Source of the DNA: Anaeramoeba flamelloides
Taxonomy: Eukaryota > Metamonada > Anaeramoebidae
Direction: 5' to 3'
Length of the DNA stretch: 64,000 nt
Assembly: GCA_027625915.1 (NCBI GenBank)
Contig: JANTQA010000072.1
Coordinates: forward strand, 1,860,001-1,924,000
The notes under the pieces were generated by a model. The model searched no databases. It saw nothing but the letters and a program-made list of their open reading frames with translations, and was not told the DNA's origin. Positions 1-11,143 of the stretch are shown here, piece after piece (position 1 is the first letter of the stretch; every line of letters begins with the position of its first letter). The position numbers were made by a program, and so were the translations under genes.

Positions 1-427
1 ATATAGCTTGAGAAATCAATGATGTTTTCTAATTTCTTTGTATTTTAAAATTTAAAGTTGGAAAAATCAATAATATTTTTGGTTAAAAAGTGTCTGATTT
101 TTTTAAAGTTTATATTAATTATTTTTTTGTGTTTAATCAAAAAATATGGACGGTAAATTCAGCAAATACACTTCCGAATCCTTATTTCGAAAAATGAACT
201 ATTTTAAAAAAATTGAAAAAAGTTGGAAGAAATCAATCGAAAGAAAATTTTTTTGGTACAATTCCCTTTAAATATAAATGTGAACTCTTTTTTAAAAAAT
301 AAAATTTTTTTAAAAAACCACAATAAAAAACTAAAGTCAAAAATTTCAATATAAGAAAAGAAGACCTTCAAAAAATGACTATCATAAAAAATACCCTCAA
401 AGAAAAATCCAAAAAACAACAATTATT

Positions 428-654
428 TACTGTTAATTGTAAAATAAATCGGACAAAATTTTCATTAATCGTTCCAAAAAAAATCTTTGAAATAATTTTT
501 GAAAATCGAATTATTTTTCAACCATATAACGTGTTTAACGTGGTTAGAGGATCGGGACTATCAAAATTCTGTATTCAAAGGATTTTTGAAATCATAATTT
601 AATTTTGGAAAGATAAATGAAAATTTTGTCCGATTTATTTTTCAATTAATAGTA
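428..654. mobile_element. 227-bp MITE, copy 1 (TA-flanked)
   Basis: The element begins TACTGTTAATTG and ends CAATTAATAGTA, with inverted ends of about 50 bp that share the AATCGGACAAAATTTTCATT block. A copy in the opposite orientation lies at 21306-21532. Both are exactly 227 bp and I count about three differences between them by eye. TA at each end fits a Tc1/mariner-type target. The short open frame inside it is a by-product, not a gene. Confidence 0.85.
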
Positions 655-698
655 AACAAAATTTCCTACACAACATTTACGTTGCTTTGAAAAATACA

Positions 699-954
699 AC
701 TATTATTTTCTAATTAAAAAATGAAAATTTTTATTTCACATTTCAAAATATTATTTTGATTTAAAGTCAAAGAAAAACCTAAAAATATTTACAACATCGT
801 TTAGAAACGATATTTTTCGACAATAAAAATAACTTCCTGAGATAACTCTAAGACAAAATTTTTACTCAGCTCATTTGATTGTAACAGTTATAATTAATAC
901 TCATTTTGAAGCTTGAAATAAAAATTTTCATTTATTAATTGGAAAATAACAGTA
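699..954. mobile_element. MITE of the TTTTCCAATTAATAAATG family, copy 1
   Basis: The ends are imperfect inverted repeats: TATTATTTTCTAATT on the left and AATTGGAAAATAACAGTA on the right, each followed inward by a TGAAAATTTTTATTTC block. The reverse complement aligns along its full length with 55514-55769, including an internal short palindrome TTTCTAAACGAT. It is non-coding and moderately diverged from the other copy, so it is an older family than the 227-bp pair. Confidence 0.7.
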
Positions 955-1198
955 AAACACAAAAACATGGTGATTTCAGAGACAACAAAATCAATCAAAA
1001 TAACAATCAAATTAACTTTAAAGAATAATCCATTAATTATATTATTATCCACCAAACCAATCAAACAAATTTAAGACCTTGATTATCAAAATAGAATCAG
1101 AGGTTTTTAGAACAAAAAAATAATCGATTTGAAACAAATTTTGAATAATTAATCCTTCATGAAGAATCCTTCAATCAAAATATAGTATTATAAAAACT

Positions 1199-1604
1199 TA
1201 CAGCTGTTCCAAGGCTACCATGAATTTTTATAAGAATCAAATTTTGATGCTGATATAGATTTTTCAAAAGTTGGATATGAGGATAAGAAAGCTCATATTG
1301 AAAAAAAAATTTCCTAAATGAGCTGATATTCAAGAATTTTTTCTGATACAAGAAAAATTAATTTTCAGATCCCTAAATTGCTTCGAAGCTGGAAAATCTA
1401 GTTGAGACGCCACTTAAAAGTTTCTATTGAAATATCGAAAATATTTTTGATCTTATCACAAGAAAATTCTTGAATATCAGCTCATTTAGGAAATTTTTTT
1501 TTCAATATGAGCTTTCTTATCCTCATATCCAACTTTTGAAAAATCTATATCAGCATCAAAATTTGATTCATATAAAAATTCACGGTAGCCTTGGAAAGAC
1601 TGTA
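1199..1604. mobile_element. Foldback element with ~145-bp arms
   Basis: The left arm (1199-1345) and right arm (1460-1604) are near-perfect reverse complements, both containing the GATATAGATTTTTCAAAAG block and ending at TACAGCTGTTCCAAGG / CCTTGGAAAGACTGTA. The central loop is about 115 bp. TA at both ends suggests Tc1/mariner-type mobilisation. The right TA (1603-1604) is also the left TA of the next element. Confidence 0.8.
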
Positions 1605-2271
1605 CTATTTGTTTTAAAATAAATATAACAAAATTTTCATTCAGCTTTCCACATACAGCCGTTCCAAGGCTACCATAAAATTTACAATAAAACAGATTTG
1701 ATTTTTCTATTCCGATTCTCTATTTTCAAAAAATTCGGAAATAAGAGTTATTATTCAAAAAAAAATTTCAATAAATGAGCTATTTATTTTTTTTTAAAAC
1801 ATTGGAAAAAAAAATTCAAGATCACATGTAACTTAAAAATTATTGGTCCAAAAGAACCCCAAAAAAAATATCAATATGGACTGATCTTTATCAATTAACC
1901 TTTTTTGAACAATATTTTAAAGTGCTTCATGTGATCTTGAATTTTATATTTGATGTTTCAAAATTTGAATAATAGCTCATTTATTGAAATTTTTTTTTGA
2001 ATAATAACTCTTATTTCCGAATTTTTTGAAAATAGAGAATCGGAATAGAAAAATCAAATCTGTTTTATTTAAATTTTTATGGTAGACTTGGAAAGACTGT
2101 AAGATTTTAATAATCATATAAAATTTCGAACTTTTATTTCTTAAAATCGGCTTAAATCATTAATTTCCCTTTGAGAATTGGGGCTTTTGATCTTTGATAT
2201 TAATTATTGAGATGAATTTTTTTGGAAAGCTGAATGAAAATTTTGATCTTTTTATTATGCAATTAACAGTA
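1603..2271. mobile_element. MITE carrying a nested foldback
   Basis: Its terminal inverted repeats read inward as TACTATTTGTTTTAAAAT and TACTGTTAATTGCATAAT, and both continue into a block containing CAAAATTTTCATTCAGCTTTCC. The same inner block ends the 39493-40650 element, so these belong to one family. A separate palindrome at 1654-2101 sits inside it just after the left repeat, which makes this a host element with a later insertion. Confidence 0.65.
1654..2101. mobile_element. Nested foldback element (TACAGCCGTTCCAAGG ends)
   Basis: The left arm from 1654 and the right arm to 2101 mirror each other for about 115 bp (ATTCCGATTCTCTATTTTC and its complement). The outermost bases TACAGCCGTTCCAAGGCTACC and GACTTGGAAAGACTGTA match the ends of the neighbouring foldback at 1199-1604, although the arm interiors differ. 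So the two are related by their ends only. It is flanked by TA. Confidence 0.75.
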
Positions 2272-2819
2272 TATTGTTTTGAACATTTTTTTTCTTTTTA
2301 TTCATTTATTTTTTCAATCTATAGGTGATCTATCTTTTCATTTCCAGGTTTTTTTTAACTTTATTTTTTAATTAAAAAGCCGTGTTGGACTTCACTACAC
2401 CACACTAACATGAAAAAAAAAAAATTAAAAAAAAAAAATAGTTAGATAAAACTACAACTTTCAGTAACATTTCATCATTAATAATTAAGTTTTATTCACA
2501 ATATAATCAAAGTCACAGTACTTCAAATCCACAAAGTTATTGTATTTATTGTTGTTAGTATAAGTGCTTTTTTTAAAGTAACTGGTCAAGAAACAAAGGT
2601 ATTTTCGGGTAAAAAAATTCCAAATAAATGAATGTGGGAATGAATTTGTTTAATTCAACTTTGAGATATCTACTTTGATAGATAATAAATCATAGCTTTG
2701 AAAAAGTTGTACTTATCCGATAAAATTTATTAAGAGAAAAAAAATTCCTTTGATAATTATTCTAAGTGTTCACCAAGTGCCTAACTTTTCCATAATTAAA
2801 AAAAAAAAAAAAAAAATAG

Positions 2820-3345
2820 AAATCAAAGATTTTACCTAATCCAAAAACCTTGAAAACCTAACCAAAAGTATGTATATGGTGCCTAGATTTTCTTGAGGGT
2901 TTCTATTTTATTTGTAAAAGTGTTCTAGGCTTTTATGATGTTTTCTATTTATTTAGAAAATCAATATATTTTCGTTAGTTTTTTTTTTACTTTTTCAAAT
3001 AAACCGAAAATTTATTAAAATTTTCGGTGTATTTCAAAAAGCAAAAAAAAAAAAAACCTAGAACACTTTTACAAATAAATAGAAAACTCAAAAAAACCTA
3101 ACTAAAACCTATGGATATTAAAAATAAACAGAAAAGTCAAGAATACCTAACAGCGGCTTTTATTTATATCTTGAAATATACCTAAAGTTTATTAAATTTG
3201 CTGTGTATTTCAAAAATTAAAAAAAAAACTACGAAAAGTGTCCTATTTTTTTTTTTTTTTACTTTTTGAAATAAACCGAAAATTTCTAAAATTTTCTGTT
3301 TATTACAAAAATTAAAAAAAAACAAGCGGAAAATCAAAAAAAAAT
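2820..3345. repeat. Cluster of short nested palindromes (CCTAGAACAC type)
   Basis: This stretch repeats short units around CCTAGAACACTTTTACAAAT and AAACCGAAAATTT in both orientations, so each unit can fold on its complement. The same vocabulary recurs at 48182-48610 and in the inserts at 57351-57534 and 57714-57878. There is no open frame. I read it as remains of several small palindromic elements that inserted into one another. Confidence 0.6.
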
Positions 3346-3633
3346 TGTATTTTTTTCAATTTTAATCAATAATTGGTTCTTAAATGGTCAAAATAATTGA
3401 TTATTTAATTTTTTTAGATATTCATCAGATTTAAAATACTTATCAAATATATTATAATTTTCGCTACTTAAATCAAAAAAAAACAATATTTAAATTTTTT
3501 ACTAACGAATTTGAACAAAAAAATTGAATTATCCAATAAAAAGGGATTTTTAAACTTAAATTGTTAAATATCTTAAAAATAATTTTTGATCCAAGATATT
3601 ATATTAACTGAGAGTGTTTATTATAATTGAACA

Positions 3634-3831
3634 TACAGTCAGTTCCACTTTTAATACACAAACTTTCAACTAAATTTAAGGTACAAAAAATCTCAAATTA
3701 AGGCACAAAATTTGGAATTTTTTTTTTTAATTTTATTTTACTAGAATCTGAATTATGTGCCTTAATTTGCGATTTTTATTGTGTCTTAAATTTCGTTGAA
3801 AGTTTGTGTCTAAAAAGTGGAACTGACTGTA
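3634..3831. mobile_element. ~200-bp hairpin MITE (TACAGTCAGTTTCAC family), copy 1
   Basis: The element starts TACAGTCAGTTCCACTTTTA and ends AAGTGGAACTGACTGTA. The two halves are complementary almost throughout (AAATCTCAAATTAAGGCAC and its complement), so the whole unit folds into one hairpin. TA at both ends is the presumed target duplication. Seven more copies lie in this window. The ends begin TACAGTC, as do those of the Tc1 element at 24863, which makes a Tc1/mariner transposase the likely mover. Confidence 0.9.
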
Positions 3832-4391
3832 TCAAAAAGTAAATAATTAGTAAATGCTTATATTTATTTTTCAAAAATTTTTTCATGATTGTGTGTGTCA
3901 TTCTATTTCTTATTTTTCTATAATTTGCACCTTTCTTTTCATTTTAGGTGTAGTTTCTAATTAAAAATCAAATTGAATCTTTTTTTCTTTTTTGATGTTT
4001 TTTTTTTTATCAAAAGAATTATATCAGAAATAAGTGATTAAATATTTTAATTTACATACTAATTTTGTCAATTTATCCCCAAAATATCTCATTCCAAATA
4101 AAAAATTATCCTTAGAGGTCCATGAACAAAAAAAAAAGAGAATTAAATTTTGCCTTTTAAATTTTTGTTAATAAAAAAAAACGAAAAAAGAAAACTAAAT
4201 CTATTCAAATCAAACTTCAGGTACTATCCAAATTTTAGATTCAGCTAGAACTGACAGGTAATTTATTTTTATCAAAAAGGTTTAAAAAGATGTATGTTAA
4301 ACAAAATTCAAAATATTGAAAATTTTGTGTATTTATAGGAATAGAAGTGAAAATTACTTGCTTTAGCATTATTGTGAATAAAAATTCTTAA

Positions 4392-6216
4392 ATTTTTTTT
4401 TTTTTTTTTATTTTTGAAGAGAGAAAATTGCTTTTCTCCTGTGTGCCCTAATTTCTAAACTTTTTTTTAGAAATTTTGTTAAAGAATCACAAATTTTATT
4501 ATCACTTACTAATGATAATATATATGATGAATTTTTTTTATTAATAATATCTCTGATATTATTAATTTTTTATTTTTTTCAAAAAATTCAGATATCCAGA
4601 TTTTTTCGATTTATTTTATAGGCCGGACAGTCCCATAAAAAATGATCGAAATCTTCAATGATATCAATATTTAACTTTTCTTCACATAAATCACAATTTT
4701 TATTTTTATTTTTACTTGTTACATAAGAGTACCTATTTAAACAATTAGTAAAATTTCGAAATTTTAGAATTGTTTTTTGAAGCTTTCCAGTTTAAATATT
4801 TTTGTTGTTTGAAATTGCAATTTTGTTGTTTTATAATTTTTAGATATTGTTGAACTTTCCAACTAGGTGAATTTTCCAATTCGGTTAATCATAAAACTTT
4901 TAATTCTAAATCTAATAATTTTAATCCCTTAGTGTGCCAATTAATATTTTCATTTTCCAATTTTCGAAAATTTAGTATTGTTTTTAATTTTTTTAAATTT
5001 AAGAAATCTAATTTTTCTATCAATTTATATTTTCTTCGGTATACTTTTAATCTAGCTAGATCAATTTTTACTTCAGTTTTATAAATTAATCCAGGTGAAT
5101 GGATATTAATTTGTAAGAAATTTGTGACTGATTTATTGATAAATCTATCAATTCTTTTAAAATCATTTTGTTTCAAGTCAAATATTTCAAGACCATAATA
5201 AAGTTGACTTAAAATGAGAGCTTTGAAAGAAGTTATTTTGACTCCATTGTTGAGTTTATTTTGTTGAAACAATCGATTAAGTGTTTCCAAGGACTTTTCT
5301 ACTTTTTTGAAATTATATTCAAGATTTGTTTTTTTTTCTAACCAAATCCCAAGATAAAAAATATCTTTTAATTCTTTTTTATATTTGGTTTTTTTATTAT
5401 GTGGGTTCATCCGGAATCTTTTTATTATTTCAAAAATACTTTCTAAATTAATTTTTAGAGAGATTAATGGTCCTTTCATAATAAGAATAAGATCATCTAC
5501 ATACATTTGAACATGAACAGCTAAAGTTTTTAACTTTTCTAGTAGGAAATGAGATATAAATGCGAAGAGAATTGGTGATAAGGGATCTCCTTGATAAACC
5601 CCAATTCCTTCTTTTTTGTAATATCTCAAGAGCCAATTTTTAATTGTTTCATTTTTTGATAAATTTTTTTAATAGATTGATATATTAACGAGTGTTGTAT
5701 AGAGTCAAAACATTTTTGTATGTCTATAGTAACTACAAAGTATTCTGTATTTTTATTTTTTTTTTTATTTTTATTTTTTATTTTTTTAAATTTTCTTAAT
5801 AAATTTAAAACAGCAATTCTTGTTCCAAAAATATTTTTAAATCCAAATTGTTTTTTTTGAAATCAAGTCCCATGAGTCTTGAATTCCAATGTATATTAAT
5901 TTAAAAAAAAATCTTGGAAGAGATTGATTTATAGAGATAGGTTGATAATTTAATGGTTCGCCTTCATCCCCCGATTTATGAATAAATAATAAATTTCTTT
6001 TTTTAATAAAATTTATACTTTTTTCAGTTTCGTCTGTTATCCAATTTAAAAAAATATTTTGAACTGTTTTAATAAAATAATTATAATTTAATAAATATTG
6101 AATTGGTTGGTTTTTTATAAACTTATAATGATTTATTTTGTCAAATTCAAAAATTCTTAAAATTGAAAAAAAAAAATACCCAATTTTACCGGTACCTAAT
6201 ACAAAACAAAAGGCAA
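4392..6216 (-). mobile_element. LINE fragment: reverse transcriptase and 3' end with poly(A)
   Basis: This is the 3' part of a non-LTR retrotransposon on the minus strand. Reading down from about 6216: an NYQPISINQ motif (RT block 2) near 5940; a VTIDIQKCFDSIQHS block A motif near 5720; QGDPLSPILF at about 5570-5600; the catalytic YVDD at about 5500; a thumb region rich in Lys and Leu to about 4890; and a C-terminal zinc-knuckle-like CDLC...DHFLWDC segment near 4630-4700. It ends in a run of A (T on the plus strand, 4392-4409). At least two frameshifts (one in the A-run near 5850) and stops interrupt it, so it is dead, and the 5' truncation is typical of LINEs. A degraded second copy lies at 57200-58290. 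The exact clade (R1/Jockey/L1-like) cannot be decided by eye. Confidence 0.85.
4889..5629 (-). pseudogene. RT palm/thumb open segment of the LINE
   Basis: This is the longest intact stretch of the LINE, about 246 codons. It holds QGDPLSPILF (residues about 14-23) and MYVDDLILIM (about 42-51, with the paired catalytic aspartates). The rest is the thumb and connection region, including SQLYYGLEIF, which recurs in degraded form in the copy at 57.2-58.3 kb. It no longer has a complete upstream RT domain in frame, so it should not give an active enzyme. Confidence 0.8.
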
Positions 6217-6639
6217 TCAATATCTAATGTATAACCAATATCTAAAAAAGTAACAATAAAACCATTGTATTATAAGAATAAAATGCCAAAATGTCATGCT
6301 TAAGTTTCCCATTGAAATCATTATGGATTATATTTTATATATGACGCACTATAATGTTTGAATAATTACTTTTTGGCACCTTTTAAGATCAAAAAAATTT
6401 TTTTCATTTTTTCCTTTTTCAAATATGTATTATTTTTTTCATCAAGAATCGTATAAAATCTGTATTTTGTAAAATTTTATTTTATCAAATTACCAAAAAT
6501 TATATTATTTTGAATTAAATTAATTTTACATTGAAAGAAAACAACTTGTTTCAAATTTAAGAAATATGTTCTTTTGGAAATATCAATATAAGTTTTTTTT
6601 TTTTTTTTTAATATTTATTTTTTTTGTAGAGCCAATTTG

Positions 6640-7290
6640 AAATTAAAAAATGCTTAAAAATCCAAATTATCGACTAGAAAGTTGAGTATTTTGATTTTTA
6701 ATGATATGAATATGTTTAAAAATATTATTGCCAGCAACTTTAATTCCCAAAGAAATAGGAAATTTTGCTAAGGAACTTTTAATGAAAGGCCCCCCTAAAA
6801 TATTTTAACATTTTTTTATGAGATTTATAGTTTGTCGGGGTATTTCGTTTCTGAATCTCAACTCTAATACAACGTTTATTGTTTCACGTATTTCTGAAAA
6901 AACAAAGTTTGATTGATTCTTAAAAAAGGTGAATTTTTCATTATTGGTTGGACACCTTTGAGTGAAATGGGCTTTATATTGGTTGAATATTTTAAAAAAA
7001 AATCAATTATCCTTTTTTGGGTTCGCTTCCTTGAGTAAACGGGGTTTTAGATAATTTATTACCCTTATTTCAAGAATTGGAATTATATTTGGGTTTTTAT
7101 TTTTTCTCAATTCTTAAGGAAGAAAGTACATTTTACCATTTTGAAAAATTTTAATTGTGTGAACATTACTGAAAAATATTTTTTGAGTGCCATCAGAAAT
7201 TAAAACTTTGGAACCAAAATACCATTCACTAGTCTATTTGTGAAAAGAATCAAAGTAATTCAGAGTTGAATCTTAATTTTTTCAGTTTTT
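6640..7290 (-). other. Stop-interrupted coding-like stretch, unidentified
   Basis: On the minus strand several segments read with balanced amino-acid composition rather than the Lys/Phe/Ile runs of random AT-rich DNA, for example around 6900-7000 and 7190-7240. Stops interrupt them. It lies just upstream of the LINE 5' end in the same orientation, so it could be further LINE sequence (the part 5' of the RT) or the relic of an unrelated gene. I recognise no motif in it. Confidence 0.3.
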
Positions 7291-9487
7291 TGAACATTTT
7301 TTTTGATTCAATTTTTGGTTTTATTAAATTTTGTTTTGGATCGAGAGATGTGTTTATATGAATGATTGAAATTAATCAAACATTAACCAAAAAAATATAC
7401 CCGAAAAGGTATGCATTTCAAACAAATATTTTCTTTTAGAAGACCATATACGAAAGATCACCTTTCCAAATAAATTTGTTGAAATCAAGATTGTAAAAAA
7501 ATAAAATGGATAAAAGCCTATTTTTGAAGATTGGTTTTCTTTATCTTCTTATTTTGTACAAATACAAACTATTTTTATCCTTAAATTTCTACCCCATTAA
7601 CTTTTTATTTTTATTTTACTAAACATTTTTTGACAAATTTAATTTTGAAACTCGATTTTCCAATATTTTTCTCAAACAAAACCAAAATAAAGAATACTGT
7701 TTTAAAGATTAAAATAAAGGAGTTAAATTCTTGGAATCATAATACAGATACAAAAAGAATAAAATCAAAATAATTGTAAAATTTAAGAAAAAATTTCAAT
7801 CTGAATTCAGAATTATTTTGAGTTTTCCAATTTAATGGAAATCAAATTAGTATCAACCCAAACGAATTTGTCCAATAAACCCTTATTCTCAAGAAGAATT
7901 AAAATAGTATGCTATTTTTCTGTTTAAAACTAGAATTAGATGAATTAAATGAAAATAGCATTTTTAAATTCATTTTGGATATTCGTCTAGAAATAAAAAG
8001 TAATTTGTTTATCAAAAATTTTCCAAACAAATTATTTTCATAAAGAATTAAAAATAAAACCAAAGAAAGAGTAAGTAATTGTGTAAAATGTTAGAAATAA
8101 GATCAAGAAATAAATGATTTTTATTTATTTTTTTTTGCTCAATTTTTTCATTTTTTTGATTTGCGTTTTTTTATTTGTATGAAAATATCTTAGACTAGGA
8201 TATATTCCACTCTAGTATTGATGAAAATATCGATGTGTTTGGTTAAAGAAATGATTTGAAGATTTCAGCTTCACATAAATGGTGGCACTCAAAAAATGAA
8301 AAATGTAATTATCCCCTTAAAAAAATTTTACATTTAAGATAATGAATTTTCTTCCATTTTAAGATAATAATTCTTATTCAGATTATTCATTTACAGAATT
8401 TTCGGTTAATAATAGAATTTCATGAAACTAAAACCATATTTAGTTCTTGTTTAAAGATAATATCTTTGATCATTTAATAGAAAAGTGTTCTTTTAAAAAT
8501 CAAATACTTGGGTTTTTTTTTTGAAACAAGGGTTTGAACTTTTCGACACGATTGTTTTGAAAAAGGTATTTGCTGTTTTTCCTTTTTTTATACTTTTAAT
8601 TCGGAGAACCTTACTGAGAAAAAAAATTACCTTTACGATAGGTTATTGAAAATTTTAACAAAAAACACCCGCTAATCAAGTTTTAAAAACAAATAACATT
8701 TTTAAAAAAGGGAAAATGTACCTCTTCCTTCAGTATTCCTTTATTTGACTGTAGTTTGTTGACTTGGTGTATTGAACTAAAAAGGGAGCAACCAAATTAT
8801 TGGAGATCTTACAATTACAATCTTTCTGACATACAATCCATTCATAAACAACACGGAAAAGGTGTGCAAAAATTTTTTCCTATTTGTTATTCAAATAAAA
8901 TCATAGAAAAATTATTCAATAAAAGCGGTTAAAAGCATTGTGTGGTGTTATGATTAAGAGTAAGTAGATTGATTCCCTTTTTTTTGTTCAAAATTTAATT
9001 ATTTGTGTTTGAATCTAAAAATACTGACGAGTCGGACGATACAAATTTTTGAAATTACTTCAGAACTAACAATTCAGACTCAAATTTAAACAAAACAAAA
9101 AACATAACAATAAAAATTCTCATTTATTTAAATCTTACTTTCGCTTGCAAAAAAAAAAAAAAAAAATTTACAGGATAAAAAAAACTTATTAAATCTTCTT
9201 CATTGAAAAAGAAAACCTGGAGAACTCAAAGGACAGAGTAACTTTTTTTCAAATCTCCAATCAAACTATTTACTTCACTCAACGAACAACAAAAAAAAAA
9301 ATGTAGAAAGGCAAAAAAACTTTAAATTTGTAAAAAAACTGTGAATTTTACAAAACGAACACCAGCCAATAATTTAGTTTATCAACAAAGAATCTACTTT
9401 TGAATTTATTAATCAATTTTAATCTTTTTCAGTCCATAAACCAAAATTCGTAAAAACATTTTTTTATTTATTATTTTTCTCAAGAGA
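7291..9487. other. Non-coding AT-rich stretch
   Basis: I see no open frame with plausible composition, no RNA gene and no clear terminal inverted repeat. The last 150 bases presumably hold the promoter and 5' leader of the gene that starts at 9488. Confidence 0.5.
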
Positions 9488-10118
9488 ATGACTTTAGTTT
9501 TACATACAAACATTGAAACAACATTTGTGTTAGATCTGATCAAAGAACATGAAGGGAACAATGTCGAAATCCAACCACTTAACCAAGATCTTATGAAAAC
9601 AATTAAACAAGGAGGCTTTGAGGGGATCTATGATTTAATTGTTGTGATCGCAACAAAGAAGCCACACCATAACCTCGCCCTTCTCGCAGCATTGAAAAGC
9701 AACCTTTCAATTCAAGGAACAATCGAACTTTTAACTGTTGTCTCGACAGAAGAAATCAGGAAAGTGCCCTGCAAACAAAAAATGGTGAATGTACTTAATT
9801 CAGAATTTCCTCAAATCGATACAACTCTTCAGTTTCATGAGCTTGACCAAAAATCAAAAGAATCTTATTTTGAATCTTTACCATTTGAGAAACAAATCGA
9901 GCAAGAGCAGGCTAAGTGGATCAAAAACTCTCTAGTCAGTATTAAATTGGTCTTGTCTCCTCGTAAGGCTTGGAAATTAAATGGTCTTGATGATCTTGTT
10001 GATAATAGTATTTTTGAAAATAATGTCGAAGAGAACGAAAAGGAAAATGAAAAAGAAACGAAGATTGATTGTGAGAACTGCCCATATAAAGACAAATGTT
10101 CCAGTTATAAAAAAGGAG
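9488..10118 (+). CDS. Anamorsin/CIAPIN1 (Dre2)-like protein, exon 1
   Basis: Anamorsin is the cytosolic Fe-S assembly factor that receives electrons from a diflavin reductase. Its family layout is a methyltransferase-like N-domain, an acidic linker, then cysteine motifs. Here residues 1-135 look like the N-domain (alternating strands and helices, including YDLIVVIA at about 48-55). Residues about 160-175 (KAWKLNGLDDLVDNSIF) resemble the family linker (…LW.LS..D..DLID…LL). After an Asn/Glu-rich spacer comes DCENCPYKDKC. The usual anamorsin motifs (CxNCxC and the paired CxxC end) are not seen, which is odd. The frame then runs into Phe/Ile codons, and GGAG|GTAATTTTTT at 10118/10119 is a good donor (phase 1), so one or more downstream exons are missing from this call. 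A possible acceptor is the AACAG near 10322, unproven. CENCPYK also occurs in the gene at 15282. The assignment rests on by-eye similarity; the coding status is much surer than the name. Confidence 0.6.
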
Positions 10119-10484
10119 GTAATTTTTTAAATATTTTTTTTTTTATTACTTTTTTTGATATTTTTTATTACTGATTATGTAATTATGGGAAACATCCTAA
10201 AAATAGTGATTGAAAAATTTTTAAAAATGATCTGTAAAATAGCTACAAAACTGCACTAGAACCATTTTCGTTACTTTACTAAACACCTTTTACTTGTCAC
10301 ATTTTTTAAATGGCTTTAACAGTTCTCTTTATGCTTCGTTGTTGAAAAAACATATCATCATTTTTTTTTGCATTTTTTTTCACTCAATCATTTTTGTCAA
10401 AAGAGGGTTGATCGAAAATCTTCCACGTCACGTTTAAAGTGTTCACTTAAAACAATTTTGAACAATAATACTGATAAATTCAAA
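10119..10484 (+). other. Probable intron start and following non-coding sequence
   Basis: It begins GTAATTTTTTAAAT followed by a T-run, like the donors of the other introns in this window. No Cys-rich continuation exon could be found between here and 15.2 kb, so the 3' end of the gene at 9488 is unresolved. Confidence 0.45.
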
Positions 10485-10663
10485 TACTGGTATTTGAAAA
10501 GAAGAAATGGGAAAAAATTATCACTTCCTTTTCCAGGTTTTTCTTTTTCCAAAAAGAGTTCTCAAAGAAGTAGATTATAATTTTATGGTTTCAAACTCTA
10601 TTTGAAAAAGGAAATTGAAAATGAAGTGAAAGTATTTCCCATTTTTCATTCAAATACATGTTA
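10485..10663. mobile_element. ~180-bp MITE (TACTGGTATTTGAA family), copy 1
   Basis: It starts TACTGGTATTTGAA and ends with an imperfect complement (TTCAAATACATGTTA). Inside are GGGAAA, CACTTCCTTTTCC and GAAGTGAAA, arranged as a mirrored hairpin. Two further copies sit head to tail at 43409-43589 and 43614-43790. TA flanks it. It is non-coding. Confidence 0.75.
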
Positions 10664-11143
10664 ATGTTTGAAAATTTTTACTGCTTTTTTCATTTTTCAA
10701 ATTTTTGTAACTTTTGATTTGAAAAAAGTATTTTTGTTGGTTTAAGGAAATAGTAAACTAAAAAAAAACTTCTCTTAAATTTTATTAATAATATCAAAAA
10801 AAATTTACAGCATCTTGAAATTGAAAAACCAAGTAAAAATATGATTACTACAAAACCAAACTTACTTTTAATGTCATTTTCAAAAATAACAATGTTGTTA
10901 TTAAAAGTTTGATCCATTTTTCTAATTTTTCTAAAGTTCAAATTTCAACATATTTCTGAATTATTTAAAAAAAAAAATATTTTCTTTGAAAGAAGATTGG
11001 AATCTTATTGCCTGTAAAGTAAGTATACCAAAATTCACTTTAAAAATAAAACCACCAAGTTCTGAATAACTCAGTATAATAAATCTACTTAATTTCAAAA
11101 AAAATTACAATAATTATTTTAAAACCTGAAAAAAATATATATT

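Noticed and set aside
375-602. 75-codon frame at the window start as a gene
   Set aside because: It lies almost entirely in the 227-bp MITE, which has an almost identical copy elsewhere and no coding function.
3634-3831. Hairpin repeats as transcription terminators or ncRNA genes
   Set aside because: Eight TA-flanked copies with common ends and no fixed relation to genes are better explained as MITEs.
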